DNA from: Steroidobacteraceae bacterium
Lineage (GTDB): Bacteria > Pseudomonadota > Gammaproteobacteria > Steroidobacterales > Steroidobacteraceae
Assembly: GCA_025458905.1 (NCBI GenBank)
Contig: JALORN010000003.1
Location: 51,335 to 115,334 of the forward strand
Reading direction: 5' to 3'
DNA length: 64,000 bases
This document shows, in pieces, positions 35,731 to 44,902 of the stretch; the first letter of the stretch is position 1, and every line of letters starts with the position of its first letter. The notes beneath the pieces were generated by a model. The model saw nothing but the letters and a program-made list of their open reading frames with translations. It did no database searches and was not told where the DNA came from. The position numbers and the translations under genes are program-made.

Positions 35731-37362
35731 TCAGCTGATCGTGCCGTTGACGATCGGGTTGAACGCCGTGAGGCTGTCGCGCAGGGCGACGCTGCCGAGG
35801 CCGTGGCTCGGGAAGTAGTTCGCGGTCGAGAACAATCCCTGCTCGCCGTGCAGCGCCATGTAGTTGAGCACGACGGTCTCGACCAGCAGGTTGACGTTGT
35901 TCGCCGCAGGTGTGCCGGAGGTCTCCACCGAGCCGTCGGGACGGAAGTACCCGATCTGCTGGTGCCTCGCGGCGGGCACGCTGTCGCCCGAGAACAGGGC
36001 CGGTCGACCGCGCGGGTTGAACACCAGGAAGAACGACGCGGCAGTCGACTGGTTGTCGCTGGTCCACATGAACTTGCCACGGCCGTCCACCGTGTTGTCC
36101 ACCTGCCCGCCGGCCGAGATCGAGCCGTCGCTGAACACGTAGAGCATCAGCGGCACGCCCTTGCGGGCGGCGTATTCGAGGCAGGCGCCCATGCACCGGC
36201 CGGCACGGAAGTCGCGCACCTCTCCCGTGGCACGGCCCTGGCCGTGGTAGTCGTAGCCGCCCATCGTGATGGTGCCGGCGCCCGCGTAGCCCTCGAGCAC
36301 GAGCTTCATCACCGCGGCGGTCTTGCGGAACTCCGCGTCCGCATCGAACTCGGCGCGCGTGAAGATGGGTGCGCTCGCACCCGGCGCTCCCTCGAGGATG
36401 AACGGATCGAGCTCCGGGTTCAGCGAGCTGGGGTTGCCGAAACGGTCTGTGAGGTCGGCGGCCTTGACGTAGTTGCAGCGCACCAGCTCCTTGATCACCT
36501 CGTCGCGCGTGACCGTCTTGGGCTGCGTGTTGGCGAGCTTCTGGTCCGAGATCCGCTGGATCGCCTCCATCACCGCGACCGCGTCGCCCTGGTCGAGCAG
36601 GCCGACCAGCTTGCCGGTGTCGACGAGCCCGGTCACGTCGCTGGTCCGGTCGACCTTGGTCGGCGTCGCCGACGGGTCGATCATCGCCATCGGAGCCAGC
36701 GAGTTGCCGCCGGAGTCAGACGCCCGCGAGCCGATGAGCGACAGCAACGATCCATCGGCACCTGCCTTGAAGATGCCGTACATCGGGTTGTGCGGATTGT
36801 TGCCGGTGTCGTTCTCGGAGCGCGCCGGGATCACCGCCCCGTTGATGTTGGCCGCGGTCGTCGCGGACACCTTCGAGAGGATGCCGCGCAGGAAGGCACT
36901 GTCGGAGTGGAAGGACAGGCCGAGTGCGCTGTTGATGAAGTTGTTGGTCGGGCTCTGCGGGTTGGGGGCGTTCGGCACCATGTCGCCGGGCAGGCCCATC
37001 TTGGCGTAGGCCGCGGTCTGCAGGAAGTCGAGCTGCCCGCCCTGCCCGCCCACCAGCACGTTCGACCCGGTCATGCAGGCGCCACCGGCGAGGTCGAATG
37101 CGATGAAGGGGATCTTGCCGGCCCCCTGCACCGCGAAGCCGCAGGCCGCCTTCAGTGCCTGCAGGTCCGGCGACAGTGCCGCCTGGGCGGCGCGCGGGTT
37201 GCCGAAGAGGCTGAACACCGAGGCGCCGGCCAGCGCGATGCCACCGCCCTGGAAGCCCTGGGCGATGAAGTCGCGCCGCGTCACCGGGCGCTTGTGGGTG
37301 TCCCGGTGCAGGATCGGTTCGTCGAGCCCGAGCTTGCGGGGGGTCGGCTTGCGGATCAGCAT
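35731..37362 (-). CDS. Tat-exported DUF1501-like protein
   Basis: 543 aa. ATG 37362 follows GAGGA. A twin-arginine signal is visible (RRDFIAQGFQGGGIALAGAS, Arg29-Arg30). The body resembles DUF1501 proteins of the alkaline phosphatase/sulfatase superfamily: GGQLDFLQTAAYAKMG, ITMGGYDYHGQGRATGE (family GGxDxH form) and LYVFSDGSISAGGQV. DUF1501 proteins usually accompany haem proteins with DUF1585/1588-type domains, as here with two cytochrome genes just upstream in the same unit. Tat export suggests folding or cofactor loading in the cytoplasm. The enzymatic role is unknown and catalytic residues are uncertain. Confidence 0.72.
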   Translation of the reverse strand: MLIRKPTPRKLGLDEPILHRDTHKRPVTRRDFIAQGFQGGGIALAGASVFSLFGNPRAAQAALSPDLQALKAACGFAVQGAGKIPFIAFDLAGGACMTGSNVLVGGQGGQLDFLQTAAYAKMGLPGDMVPNAPNPQSPTNNFINSALGLSFHSDSAFLRGILSKVSATTAANINGAVIPARSENDTGNNPHNPMYGIFKAGADGSLLSLIGSRASDSGGNSLAPMAMIDPSATPTKVDRTSDVTGLVDTGKLVGLLDQGDAVAVMEAIQRISDQKLANTQPKTVTRDEVIKELVRCNYVKAADLTDRFGNPSSLNPELDPFILEGAPGASAPIFTRAEFDADAEFRKTAAVMKLVLEGYAGAGTITMGGYDYHGQGRATGEVRDFRAGRCMGACLEYAARKGVPLMLYVFSDGSISAGGQVDNTVDGRGKFMWTSDNQSTAASFFLVFNPRGRPALFSGDSVPAARHQQIGYFRPDGSVETSGTPAANNVNLLVETVVLNYMALHGEQGLFSTANYFPSHGLGSVALRDSLTAFNPIVNGTIS

Positions 37363-37382
37363 GGTGGTGTCCTCGAACCTGT

Positions 37383-39857
37383 TTACTGCAGCAGGGTCGC
37401 GGCGCTGCCGAGCACGGCGGCGCAGCTGGCCTTGACGACGGTGCGGGTGCGGTCCGGCGCGCAGCCGGCGCCGCACGACGTGAGGCGCGCGGCGAGCGCG
37501 TCCAGCTCGGCGCGCGCCTGGGCGCGGTTCGGCTGGGTGCCGACGTTGACGCCGAGCATGCGGTCGAGCAGCGGGTTGAACGCGAGGTCGCGCGCCGCCG
37601 GCGAGCCGAAGGCCGCGCTCGCCGGCGCCGCGAAGTCCATCCCCGGGAAGTAGGCCGCGCGCAGCGTCGGATCCTCGACCAGCGCGTTGCAGTACTCGAT
37701 CGCGAGCTGCGCGACCCCGGTCTGCTGCGAGGCGACGAAGCCCTCGATCGTCTCGCGCACCGGCATCGCCTGCTTCACGAGCTCGTACGTCGCGCGCACC
37801 TCGGCCCGGGTCGCCGGCACGGTGGTGACGGTCGACATCGTGGCGTTGATCTCCTCGAAGGTGCGCATGCCGACGTCCGACGCGACCTCGGGCGGGTCGA
37901 CCGCCGGCGCGGGTGCCGGCGCCGGGGGCTCCGCCGGGGCGTGGGTGCGGCTGCCGATCCGCTCGAAGCTGACGAAGAACAGGTCGCTCTCCGGTCCCTT
38001 CTCGAGGGCGACGACGGTGCCCACGTCCGAGAGGCGCTGGCCGGCCGTGGCCGAGTAGTTGGCCGCGGTCACGGTCGCGTTCAGCGGCACGTAGGCCTGG
38101 CCGATCTTCGCCTCGTTGCCGTTGATGCCGATGCGCAGGCCGCGGATCGGGATGTTGTCCGGGCGGGCGGCCGGATCGAGGCTGATGAACGTCGGCTTGT
38201 CGAACAGGTAGCTGTAGCTGTCGTACTGGCTCGCCTCGAACATCAGGTAGCTCTGCGGGACGCTCACCAGCTCGCTGACGTTGAACAGCATGAAGTAGCG
38301 CTCGCCGACGCCGGCGGCGAAGTTCTGCTGGATCTGCGGCGCCGACAGCGCCCGGTTGTGGATCGCGACCAGGCGCAGCACGCCGGACCACGAGCGGTTG
38401 CCCGAGGTCTCGTTGCCGAGCACCAGCGCGAAGCTGTCGTCCCAGTCGGCGAGCGATCCGCCGCCGAGCCGGTCGGCGTCGCCGGTGTAGTTGCCGTTGA
38501 CGTAGATCCGGCGCCCGTTGACCGGGTCGTAGGTGACGACGACGTGTTGCAGCGAGGCCTGCGCGTCGCGGTCGGCGGCCGCCGTGAGCAGCGACGGGTC
38601 GCCGTTCGAGTCGGTCTTGCTGCTGCGGTTCATCGCCTGGTACTGGTACTCGCGCTGGGCGAGGGTCATGTTCCGGGCCATCGTGCCGCCCGAGTAGCTG
38701 ACGATGTACGCGTCCTCCTGCACGACGTTGCCCGGCGCGGCCCAGGCCTCGATCGTGTACTCGCCCGTCGACTTGATCATGTCGGACAGCTTCTTGCTCG
38801 CGGCGGTCGAGCCCTGCGCCTTGCCGCCGGCACCGACCTTGATGCCCCAGCCGCCCATCCAGGTCACGTCACCGGAGAAGTTGAGGTTGATGGCAGGCTC
38901 GACGCCGCTGGTGTCGAACGCGACCGTGCCCATGCCCGTCTTGAACTCCCAGAGCGCGATCACGTTGGTGTCGAAGCGGTTGCCGCCGGCCGCGACCGTG
39001 CCGTCGTAGAGCGTCAGCGCCTTGGAGACCACCAGCGAGGGGTCGATCTGCGTCAGCGGTATGCCGTTGGAGAACGCCTGGATCGCCGCCTGCATCTGGT
39101 TGGCGCTGCCGGCACAGTCGTTGTTCCAGCAGTTGTGGAACTCCTGGCGCAGGCGCACCACGAGCCGCGACAGCGCAACGGAGTCGAGGTTGATCTTGGC
39201 GCGCGCCGCGGCGTAGGCCGCGTCGGCGCTGGCGTCGGCGAAGAACGGCGACTGCGGCGAGCCCGCGTTGGAGGCGTGGCAGCGCGCGCAGTACTGGCGC
39301 AGCACCGGGTGCACCGTGGTCGCGAACAGCGAAGAGTCGGCCGGGAAGGTCTTGCTGTTGCCGACGTCCCTGACCGGCGGCGCCTTCAGGGCGATCTGCT
39401 TGCCGCCGCTCGAGACCGAGCCGGCCCAGTTGCGCACCCAGACGGTCATCGTGTCGGAACAGGCCGAGTTCTGCGACAGCCAGCAGTTGTGCCCGGCCGC
39501 GACCTTGGTCACGAGCCGGGACTGCTCGGGCTGCGCCAGCGTCACGAGCTGCACCGCCTCCTGGTAGGCGAGGTTGACGTCGTCGGTGCGCGCGAAGCGC
39601 GGTGCCTGGCCGGACGCGGTGTGGCAGGAGCCGCAGCGGCTGCTGGCCTTGAGGTTGTCCCAGACGTTGATCTTGAACGCCTGCACGTCGGCCGTGGCCG
39701 GCGCCGGCCCGGTGTAGTCCGCCACCGGCGGTGCCTGCGTCACCGGCTGCTCCTGCGTCGGCGCGCCGCCGCCCGAGCAGGCGGCGAGCGTCGCGAGGAC
39801 CGCGAGCGTGGCGTAGCGGCGGAGCGCCAGGGCGCCCTTGACGATGATCGAGTTCAT
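37383..39857 (-). CDS. Dihaem c-type lipoprotein with LamG domain
   Basis: 824 aa. ATG 39857 follows AGGAGAGG. Lipobox LATLAACSGG (Cys27). Two successive modules each carry CxxCH followed about 45 residues later by HNCW and another Cys: module 1 about 61-137 (CGSCH 75-79, HNCW 123-126), module 2 about 178-250 (CARCH 190-194, HNCW 241-244). A LamG/concanavalin-like domain follows (about 290-530: NVIALWEFKTGMGTVAFDTS, YTIEAWAAPGNVVQED, RRIYVNGNYTGD), then a helical end. It should sit on the outer membrane or surface as an electron-transfer and perhaps glycan- or ligand-binding protein. It is 20 bp from the DUF1501-like gene. Confidence 0.82.
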   Translation of the reverse strand: MNSIIVKGALALRRYATLAVLATLAACSGGGAPTQEQPVTQAPPVADYTGPAPATADVQAFKINVWDNLKASSRCGSCHTASGQAPRFARTDDVNLAYQEAVQLVTLAQPEQSRLVTKVAAGHNCWLSQNSACSDTMTVWVRNWAGSVSSGGKQIALKAPPVRDVGNSKTFPADSSLFATTVHPVLRQYCARCHASNAGSPQSPFFADASADAAYAAARAKINLDSVALSRLVVRLRQEFHNCWNNDCAGSANQMQAAIQAFSNGIPLTQIDPSLVVSKALTLYDGTVAAGGNRFDTNVIALWEFKTGMGTVAFDTSGVEPAINLNFSGDVTWMGGWGIKVGAGGKAQGSTAASKKLSDMIKSTGEYTIEAWAAPGNVVQEDAYIVSYSGGTMARNMTLAQREYQYQAMNRSSKTDSNGDPSLLTAAADRDAQASLQHVVVTYDPVNGRRIYVNGNYTGDADRLGGGSLADWDDSFALVLGNETSGNRSWSGVLRLVAIHNRALSAPQIQQNFAAGVGERYFMLFNVSELVSVPQSYLMFEASQYDSYSYLFDKPTFISLDPAARPDNIPIRGLRIGINGNEAKIGQAYVPLNATVTAANYSATAGQRLSDVGTVVALEKGPESDLFFVSFERIGSRTHAPAEPPAPAPAPAVDPPEVASDVGMRTFEEINATMSTVTTVPATRAEVRATYELVKQAMPVRETIEGFVASQQTGVAQLAIEYCNALVEDPTLRAAYFPGMDFAAPASAAFGSPAARDLAFNPLLDRMLGVNVGTQPNRAQARAELDALAARLTSCGAGCAPDRTRTVVKASCAAVLGSAATLLQ

Positions 39858-39882
39858 GTTCGATTGCCTCTCCTGCGCCCGG

Positions 39883-41091
39883 TCAGTCGCCCATGCAATA
39901 GACGGCGGTCTCGGCGAAAACCCGCCTCAGGCTGTAGTTGCTCGCCCTGAACGCGCCCTTGATCGTCTGGATGCGGGCACGGTCGGCGGCACTGCCAGGC
40001 GTCCGGAAGCAGACCGCCCGGAACACCTTCTCGACCTGGCACTGCGCGAAGGCGTCGCTGCCGGCCAGTTCCTGGCCGAGCGACTTCGCTCCGTTGCCCC
40101 CGCCCGGCGACGCCGAGTCCCAACCCAGCAGCTGGTTGTTTCCCCGGCGCCAGTAGTTGTCCCAGCGATCGTCCTTGGTGACGAAGCCGGGCTTGAAGTT
40201 GTCGGCGTTGTTGAAGTACTTCGGCTGCACCTGCCCGGCCGTGTACACGACGCGCGCCTGCTGCTCGTCGTAATGGTAGTAGGCGTAAGCCTGCGCGAGC
40301 GGGTCCATGCCGCTGTGGCAGCCGACGCAGTTGTTGAGGAACACGCGGGCGTCGCCGCCCGGGGAGCGGCTGACGTCCTGGCGTATGCGGTCCGGCGGGC
40401 GCGTGGTGTCCATGACCTGCTCGAGGTCGCGGCACATGTGGTTCATCAGCGTGAAGCGCAGCATGGCCCGGTTGGTGCCGGCGACGAAGAAGGCCTGGGA
40501 CGCGGCGCGCGAGGTGACCACGCCGGCGGTCGCGGCGGCCGGCAGCCCGTTCAGCGAGGACTGCTGCTGTTTGACGAGCACCGTCCGCAGGTCGGCGCCG
40601 CGCTGCTCCAGTTGCTCGTAGTGATCGTTGCTGGACGGCGAGTAGGGCGCGACGCCCGCGACGCCCTGACCGGTGTAGAGCACGTCCGCCGACAGCACGG
40701 TGTTGAACGGCTCGTCGTCGCGGACCATGCCGATCACCGTGGCGGTGTAGTCGTTCAACGGCACGAACACGCTCTGCTCGCGGTTGGTCCACGGCGCCGC
40801 GAAGTTCTTCAGCGTGACGTTGTAGAACGAGCTCGCCTGCAGCGCGCGGTTCGCCGCGTCGAGTGGCCGGCCGGCGACGATGTCCGCCTCCATCTGGCCG
40901 AGCACCTGCGCGCTGGGTGGCACGCCGGCGATGCGATCGTGGATCCGCTTGGCCTGCTCGCGCGGGCCCGCGACGAGGCTGGCCGAGGCTGCGACGGCGA
41001 GCAGCGCCACCGCGACGGTGACTGGTGCGCCACCGCGACGCACGCGCGGTGCGGCAGCGATGGCCAGGTGGTCGATTCGATGTCCGCTCAT
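39883..41091 (-). CDS. Exported monohaem cytochrome c-like protein (DUF1588/1585-like)
   Basis: 402 aa. ATG 41091 follows AAGGGAGA. An N-terminal hydrophobic stretch (VTVAVALLAVAASASLVAG) acts as signal peptide or anchor. One haem site NNCVGCHSGMDPLAQAYAYY (Cys255, Cys258, His259) matches the CxxCHxxMDPL signature of DUF1588/1585 proteins best known from planctomycetes. The segment RAMLRFTLMNHMCRDLEQVM before it is also typical. First gene of the unit LamG protein - DUF1501-like protein, 25 bp upstream of the LamG gene. A redox role at the cell surface is inferred; the substrate is unknown. Confidence 0.8.
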   Translation of the reverse strand: MSGHRIDHLAIAAAPRVRRGGAPVTVAVALLAVAASASLVAGPREQAKRIHDRIAGVPPSAQVLGQMEADIVAGRPLDAANRALQASSFYNVTLKNFAAPWTNREQSVFVPLNDYTATVIGMVRDDEPFNTVLSADVLYTGQGVAGVAPYSPSSNDHYEQLEQRGADLRTVLVKQQQSSLNGLPAAATAGVVTSRAASQAFFVAGTNRAMLRFTLMNHMCRDLEQVMDTTRPPDRIRQDVSRSPGGDARVFLNNCVGCHSGMDPLAQAYAYYHYDEQQARVVYTAGQVQPKYFNNADNFKPGFVTKDDRWDNYWRRGNNQLLGWDSASPGGGNGAKSLGQELAGSDAFAQCQVEKVFRAVCFRTPGSAADRARIQTIKGAFRASNYSLRRVFAETAVYCMGD

Positions 41092-41454
41092 GTGTCTCCC
41101 TTCCAGGTCGGTCGCCGAAGCGCAGGTCGACTATGGCGGGACGGAGCGCCACGCGCCGTTGTCTCGACCCGCCGACGTCGCCGTGCGCCGACAGGTTGCT
41201 CCGTTACGTCGCGAAGCTAGCCTGCCGGCAGCGAAGTGCGATGCCGGTCACGTCGATCGAGGTCGCGCGGAACTACCTCTGCACCTGCGACCGCGCAGAG
41301 GCTCCATACCCGCAAGCAAGCGGTGCGAGGGAACCTCTTCGCCGGTCGCGGTGCTGTGACGGCGTCGGCAGATCACCGAAGGGGATTGCACGACGATGGC
41401 ATTACGTTACATGCGCGTCCCGCTTGCACGCGCCAGACGTTCGAGGAGAGCTCG
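41092..41454. other. 363-bp divergent intergenic region of the cytochrome units
   Basis: Non-coding as far as I can see. It separates the minus-strand monohaem cytochrome unit from the plus-strand dihaem operon. Plus strand: TTGCAC (41386-41391) and an AT-rich TTACGTTACATG patch (41402-41413) could be a promoter with GAGGAGAG as ribosome site. Minus strand: TAGCTT (41214-41219) is a possible -10 leaving a leader of about 115 nt. TTACGT occurs near both ends (41204 and 41402), a possible shared binding motif. Confidence 0.4.
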
Positions 41455-44106
41455 ATGATCCATCCGAAGGAAGGCGCGCCCGCGACGGGCGCCGGCCGCC
41501 GCTGCGCCGCCGCGCTGCGCGCCGCACTGGTGGCGACGCTGGGCGCCGCGATGCTCGCGGCCTGTTCCGGCGGCGGCAACGTCGACATCGGCAGCGGGCA
41601 GCGTGCCGACCCGTCGACGATCGACTTCCCGATCGCCTACGTGAAGCGCACCGTGCCCGACGCCACGACCGACGACGCCCGCGACATGCGCACCTTCAAC
41701 GTCGACGCGGACCTGTTCGTCAAGGATCGCGCCGACGCCAGCGTCCCCGAGCGCAACGTCACCGACCGGGTGACGCGGACCGGGATGTGGGACGTGCGCG
41801 ACCTCGACGTCTCCGCGGACGGCCGCAGGCTCGTGTTCGCGATGCGCGGCCCGATGGTGCCCAACGGCGACGAGGAGGACCAGCCGACCTGGAACGTCTG
41901 GGAGTACACCTTCGCGACCGACGCGCTGCGGCGCGTGATCCCCTCGGACATCGTGGCCGAGGAAGGGCACGACGTCGCGCCGCACTACCTGCCCGACGGC
42001 CGCATCGTGTTCTCCTCCACCCGCCAGCGCCAGGCGAAGGCGGTGCTGCTCGACGAGGGCAAGCCGCAGTTCGAGGCCCAGACGGAGGACGGGCGCGAGC
42101 CCGCGTTCGTGCTGCACGTGATGAACGCCGACGGCACCGGGATACGCCAGGTGTCCTTCGGCCAGAGCCACGACATGGACCCGACGGTGCTGATGAGCGG
42201 GCGACTCTTGTGGAGCCGCTGGGACACCGCACCGGGTCGCAGCGCGATCCACCTGTACACCGCGAACCCCGACGGCAGCGACGTGCAGCTGCACTACGGC
42301 GCGTTGTCGCACGCGACCGGCACCAATGCGTCCGAGGTGCATTTCTTCGACCCGCGCGAGATGCCCGATGGCAAGATCCTCGCGCTGGTCCGGCCGTACA
42401 CGGACGCCGACCTCGGCGGTGACCTCGTGACGATCGACACCCGGAACTTCGTCGAGAACACCCAGCCGGTGCTCGCCAGCGCCGGCCTGCAGGGCCCGGC
42501 GCAGGTGCCGGCGACCGGCAACCAGGTGCGCACGTTGCCGGGAGTCTCGCCGGGCGGACGCTTCTCCGCCGCCTATCCCCTCTGGGACGGCTCCGGGCGC
42601 ATCGCGGTGAGCTGGACGCCCTGCCGCGCCCGGATCGGCGGCCAGGAGCGGGCCTGCACCGACGACGTGCTGCGCGATCCCGCGGTGCAGCTCGCGCCGC
42701 CGCTCTACAGCATCTGGATGTACGACACGGCCCGCCGTGCCTTCCTGCCGCTGATGCCGCCGGAGGCCGGGCGCATGATCACCGACATCGTCGTGGCGCA
42801 GCCGCGGCCGGCGCCGGTGGTGATCCTCGACCGCGTGCCGGGGGTCGACGTCAACGCCGACTTCGTGGCCGAGGGCGTCGGCGTGCTCGACATCAAGAGC
42901 GTGTACGACTTCGCCGGCGTCGACACCGCGACGCCGAACATCGCGACCGTCGCCAACCCCGCGCAGCGCACTGCCGCGCAGCGCCTCGCGCGCTTCGTCC
43001 GCCTCGAGAAGGCGGTGGCGCTGCCGGACGACGACATCCTCGACATCGACGGCTCGGCGTTCGGCGCCAGCAACTTCATGCGCGAGATCCTCGGCTACGC
43101 GATGGTGGAGCCCGACGGTTCGGTGCGCATGAAGGTGCCGGCCAACGTCGCGTTCCAGATCTCGGTGCTCGACGGCGAGGGCAAGCGCTACACCCCGGTG
43201 CATCGCAACTGGCTGCAGGTGCGCCCCGGCGAGGTGCTGAGCTGCAACGGCTGCCACGTACGCAGCGCGCAGAACCCGCGCAGCCACGGGCGCAGCGGCC
43301 TGTTCGCCGCCGCCTATGCCGGCGCGACCGGCGGCAGCTTCCCGGGAGCCGACCCGACGCTCGCGCCGCAGGCGGGCGAGACCATGGCGCAAACGCGCGC
43401 GCGTCTCACCTGCCAGCTGGCCGGCCCGGACAAGTGCCGCTCCATGCAGCCGTCGGTGGACGTCGCGTTCGAGGACGTGTGGACCACGCCGGCGGCCTCG
43501 GGCCGGCCGAAGGAGCCTTCCTTCGCGTGGCGCTACGCCGACCTGACCACGCCCTCGCCGACCACGGCCGACTGCGCCACGCGCTGGACGCCGCAGTGCC
43601 GCATCACGATCAGCTACATCCGCCAGGTGCACCAGCTCTGGGCGGCGCCGCGCACCGCCACGGTTGCCGGCGTCCCGAACACGAGCGTCGTGTGCACCTC
43701 CTGCCACAGTCCCGTCGACGCCGCCAACGCGCCGCGCGTGCCCGCGGGCCAGCTCGACCTCAGCGACGGGCCGTCCGAGGACGATCCCGACCAGTTCAAG
43801 GCCTACCGCGAACTGTTGTTCACCGATAACGCCCAGGAAGTTAACATGGGGGCCCTGCGGGATATTCTGGTGACGACCGGAGTGGACCCGGTCACGGGGC
43901 TGCCGCAGCAGCAGACCGTGCCGGTCGCCCCCTCGGCCCTCGCCGGCAACGCGCGTGGATCCACCCGCTTCTTCGGTCGCTTCGGGGCGGGCGGCACCCA
44001 CGCGGGTTACATGAGTCCGGCGGAACTGCGCTTGCTTGCAGAATGGCTGGACATTGGAGCCCAGTATTTCAACAACCCCTTCGACCCCGCGGTCCCGCTC
44101 GACTGA
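41455..44106 (+). CDS. Dihaem c-type lipoprotein with PD40/propeller repeats (HzsA-related layout)
   Basis: 883 aa, first gene of a six-gene operon. ATG 41455 follows GAGGAGAG. Lipobox AAMLAACSGGG. The N-terminal half (about 90-350) has TolB/PD40-like blades (VSADGRRLVFAMRG, APHYLPDGRIVFSSTRQ, MDPTVLMSGRLLWSRWD). Two haem sites follow: CNGCH (597-601, VLSCNGCHVRS) and CTSCH (747-751). This order (propeller, then CxxCH) resembles HzsA-related proteins, the family containing the alpha subunit of hydrazine synthase. That does not mean it makes hydrazine. It should be an outer-membrane-anchored redox protein. Confidence 0.8.
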   Translation: MIHPKEGAPATGAGRRCAAALRAALVATLGAAMLAACSGGGNVDIGSGQRADPSTIDFPIAYVKRTVPDATTDDARDMRTFNVDADLFVKDRADASVPERNVTDRVTRTGMWDVRDLDVSADGRRLVFAMRGPMVPNGDEEDQPTWNVWEYTFATDALRRVIPSDIVAEEGHDVAPHYLPDGRIVFSSTRQRQAKAVLLDEGKPQFEAQTEDGREPAFVLHVMNADGTGIRQVSFGQSHDMDPTVLMSGRLLWSRWDTAPGRSAIHLYTANPDGSDVQLHYGALSHATGTNASEVHFFDPREMPDGKILALVRPYTDADLGGDLVTIDTRNFVENTQPVLASAGLQGPAQVPATGNQVRTLPGVSPGGRFSAAYPLWDGSGRIAVSWTPCRARIGGQERACTDDVLRDPAVQLAPPLYSIWMYDTARRAFLPLMPPEAGRMITDIVVAQPRPAPVVILDRVPGVDVNADFVAEGVGVLDIKSVYDFAGVDTATPNIATVANPAQRTAAQRLARFVRLEKAVALPDDDILDIDGSAFGASNFMREILGYAMVEPDGSVRMKVPANVAFQISVLDGEGKRYTPVHRNWLQVRPGEVLSCNGCHVRSAQNPRSHGRSGLFAAAYAGATGGSFPGADPTLAPQAGETMAQTRARLTCQLAGPDKCRSMQPSVDVAFEDVWTTPAASGRPKEPSFAWRYADLTTPSPTTADCATRWTPQCRITISYIRQVHQLWAAPRTATVAGVPNTSVVCTSCHSPVDAANAPRVPAGQLDLSDGPSEDDPDQFKAYRELLFTDNAQEVNMGALRDILVTTGVDPVTGLPQQQTVPVAPSALAGNARGSTRFFGRFGAGGTHAGYMSPAELRLLAEWLDIGAQYFNNPFDPAVPLD

Positions 44107-44113
44107 ACTGCCC

Positions 44114-44902
44114 ATGTCGCGCCTGGCCGGGATCCTGGGACGCGCGTCGCGCGCGCTGCTGGCGGTGCTCTGCACCGTCGGTGCGCCCGTGGGCGCGTCC
44201 GCCGCGACGGACACCGCGGGCGAGGATCCGCGGCACCTGCAACTGTTCGTCGCGGCGCCCTACATCGACCTGCGCACCGGCCCGGGCCGCGGCTATCCCG
44301 TGACCCAGGTCGTCGCGCGCGGCGAGAGCCTCGACGTGATCTTCCGCCGCACCGACTACTTCAAGGTCCGCACCGTGCGCGGCATCGAGGGCTGGGCCGC
44401 GGCGCGCGACCTGCAGGACGCCCTGCTCGCCGACGGCTCGAGGTTCACCCTCGACCTCGGCGACCGGACGGGCTTCCAGGCGCACGACTGGGAGCTCGGC
44501 GCCTTCGCGGGCGACTTCGATGGCGCGAGCCTGGTATCGCTGTACGGCGCGCGCTCGATCAACGAGCACCTGAAGGTCGAGCTGTCGGCCTCGCAGTACC
44601 TCGGCGAGCAGCGCAGCGGCTGGATGGTCGAGGCGGGTGTCACGCACGTGTTCGCGCCGGAGTGGCGTCTCTCGCCGTTCATCACCCTCGGCGGCGGTGT
44701 GTTCCGCGTCGACGAGGATGCACAGCGACCCAATCTCGTCGATCGCACGGACGAGTCAGCGTACGCGGGCGTCGGTGTCCGCTTCTACCTCACGCGCCGG
44801 TTCTTCCTGCGCGGCGAGTACAAGGAGCGCATCGTGTTCACGAGCCGCAACGACAACGAGGAGCTGAAGGAATGGAAAGTCGGTCTCGCGTTCTTCTTCT
44901 GA
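44114..44902 (+). CDS. Exported SH3-domain plus outer-membrane beta-barrel protein
   Basis: 262 aa. ATG 44114 is 8 bp after the previous stop, without a strong Shine-Dalgarno. Signal peptide to about residue 34 (ends GASAA). A bacterial SH3-like domain (about 45-100: LFVAAPYIDLRTGPGRGYPV, TVRGIEGWAAARDL) is followed by an eight-strand-like barrel (about 120-262) ending in Phe (WKVGLAFFF), a normal outer-membrane insertion end. The SH3 part may touch peptidoglycan or a partner. Its 3' end overlaps the next gene by 31 bp. Confidence 0.78.
   Translation: MSRLAGILGRASRALLAVLCTVGAPVGASAATDTAGEDPRHLQLFVAAPYIDLRTGPGRGYPVTQVVARGESLDVIFRRTDYFKVRTVRGIEGWAAARDLQDALLADGSRFTLDLGDRTGFQAHDWELGAFAGDFDGASLVSLYGARSINEHLKVELSASQYLGEQRSGWMVEAGVTHVFAPEWRLSPFITLGGGVFRVDEDAQRPNLVDRTDESAYAGVGVRFYLTRRFFLRGEYKERIVFTSRNDNEELKEWKVGLAFFF

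Noticed and set aside
33856..37653. A 1265-codon plus-strand open frame opposite the methyltransferase and DUF1501-like genes
   Set aside because: It runs antisense to two genes with clear motifs and has the composition of a third-position GC artefact.
41455..44106. True hydrazine synthase alpha subunit
   Set aside because: Only the order of propeller and CxxCH sites is similar; no beta/gamma subunit genes are present and other domains do not match.
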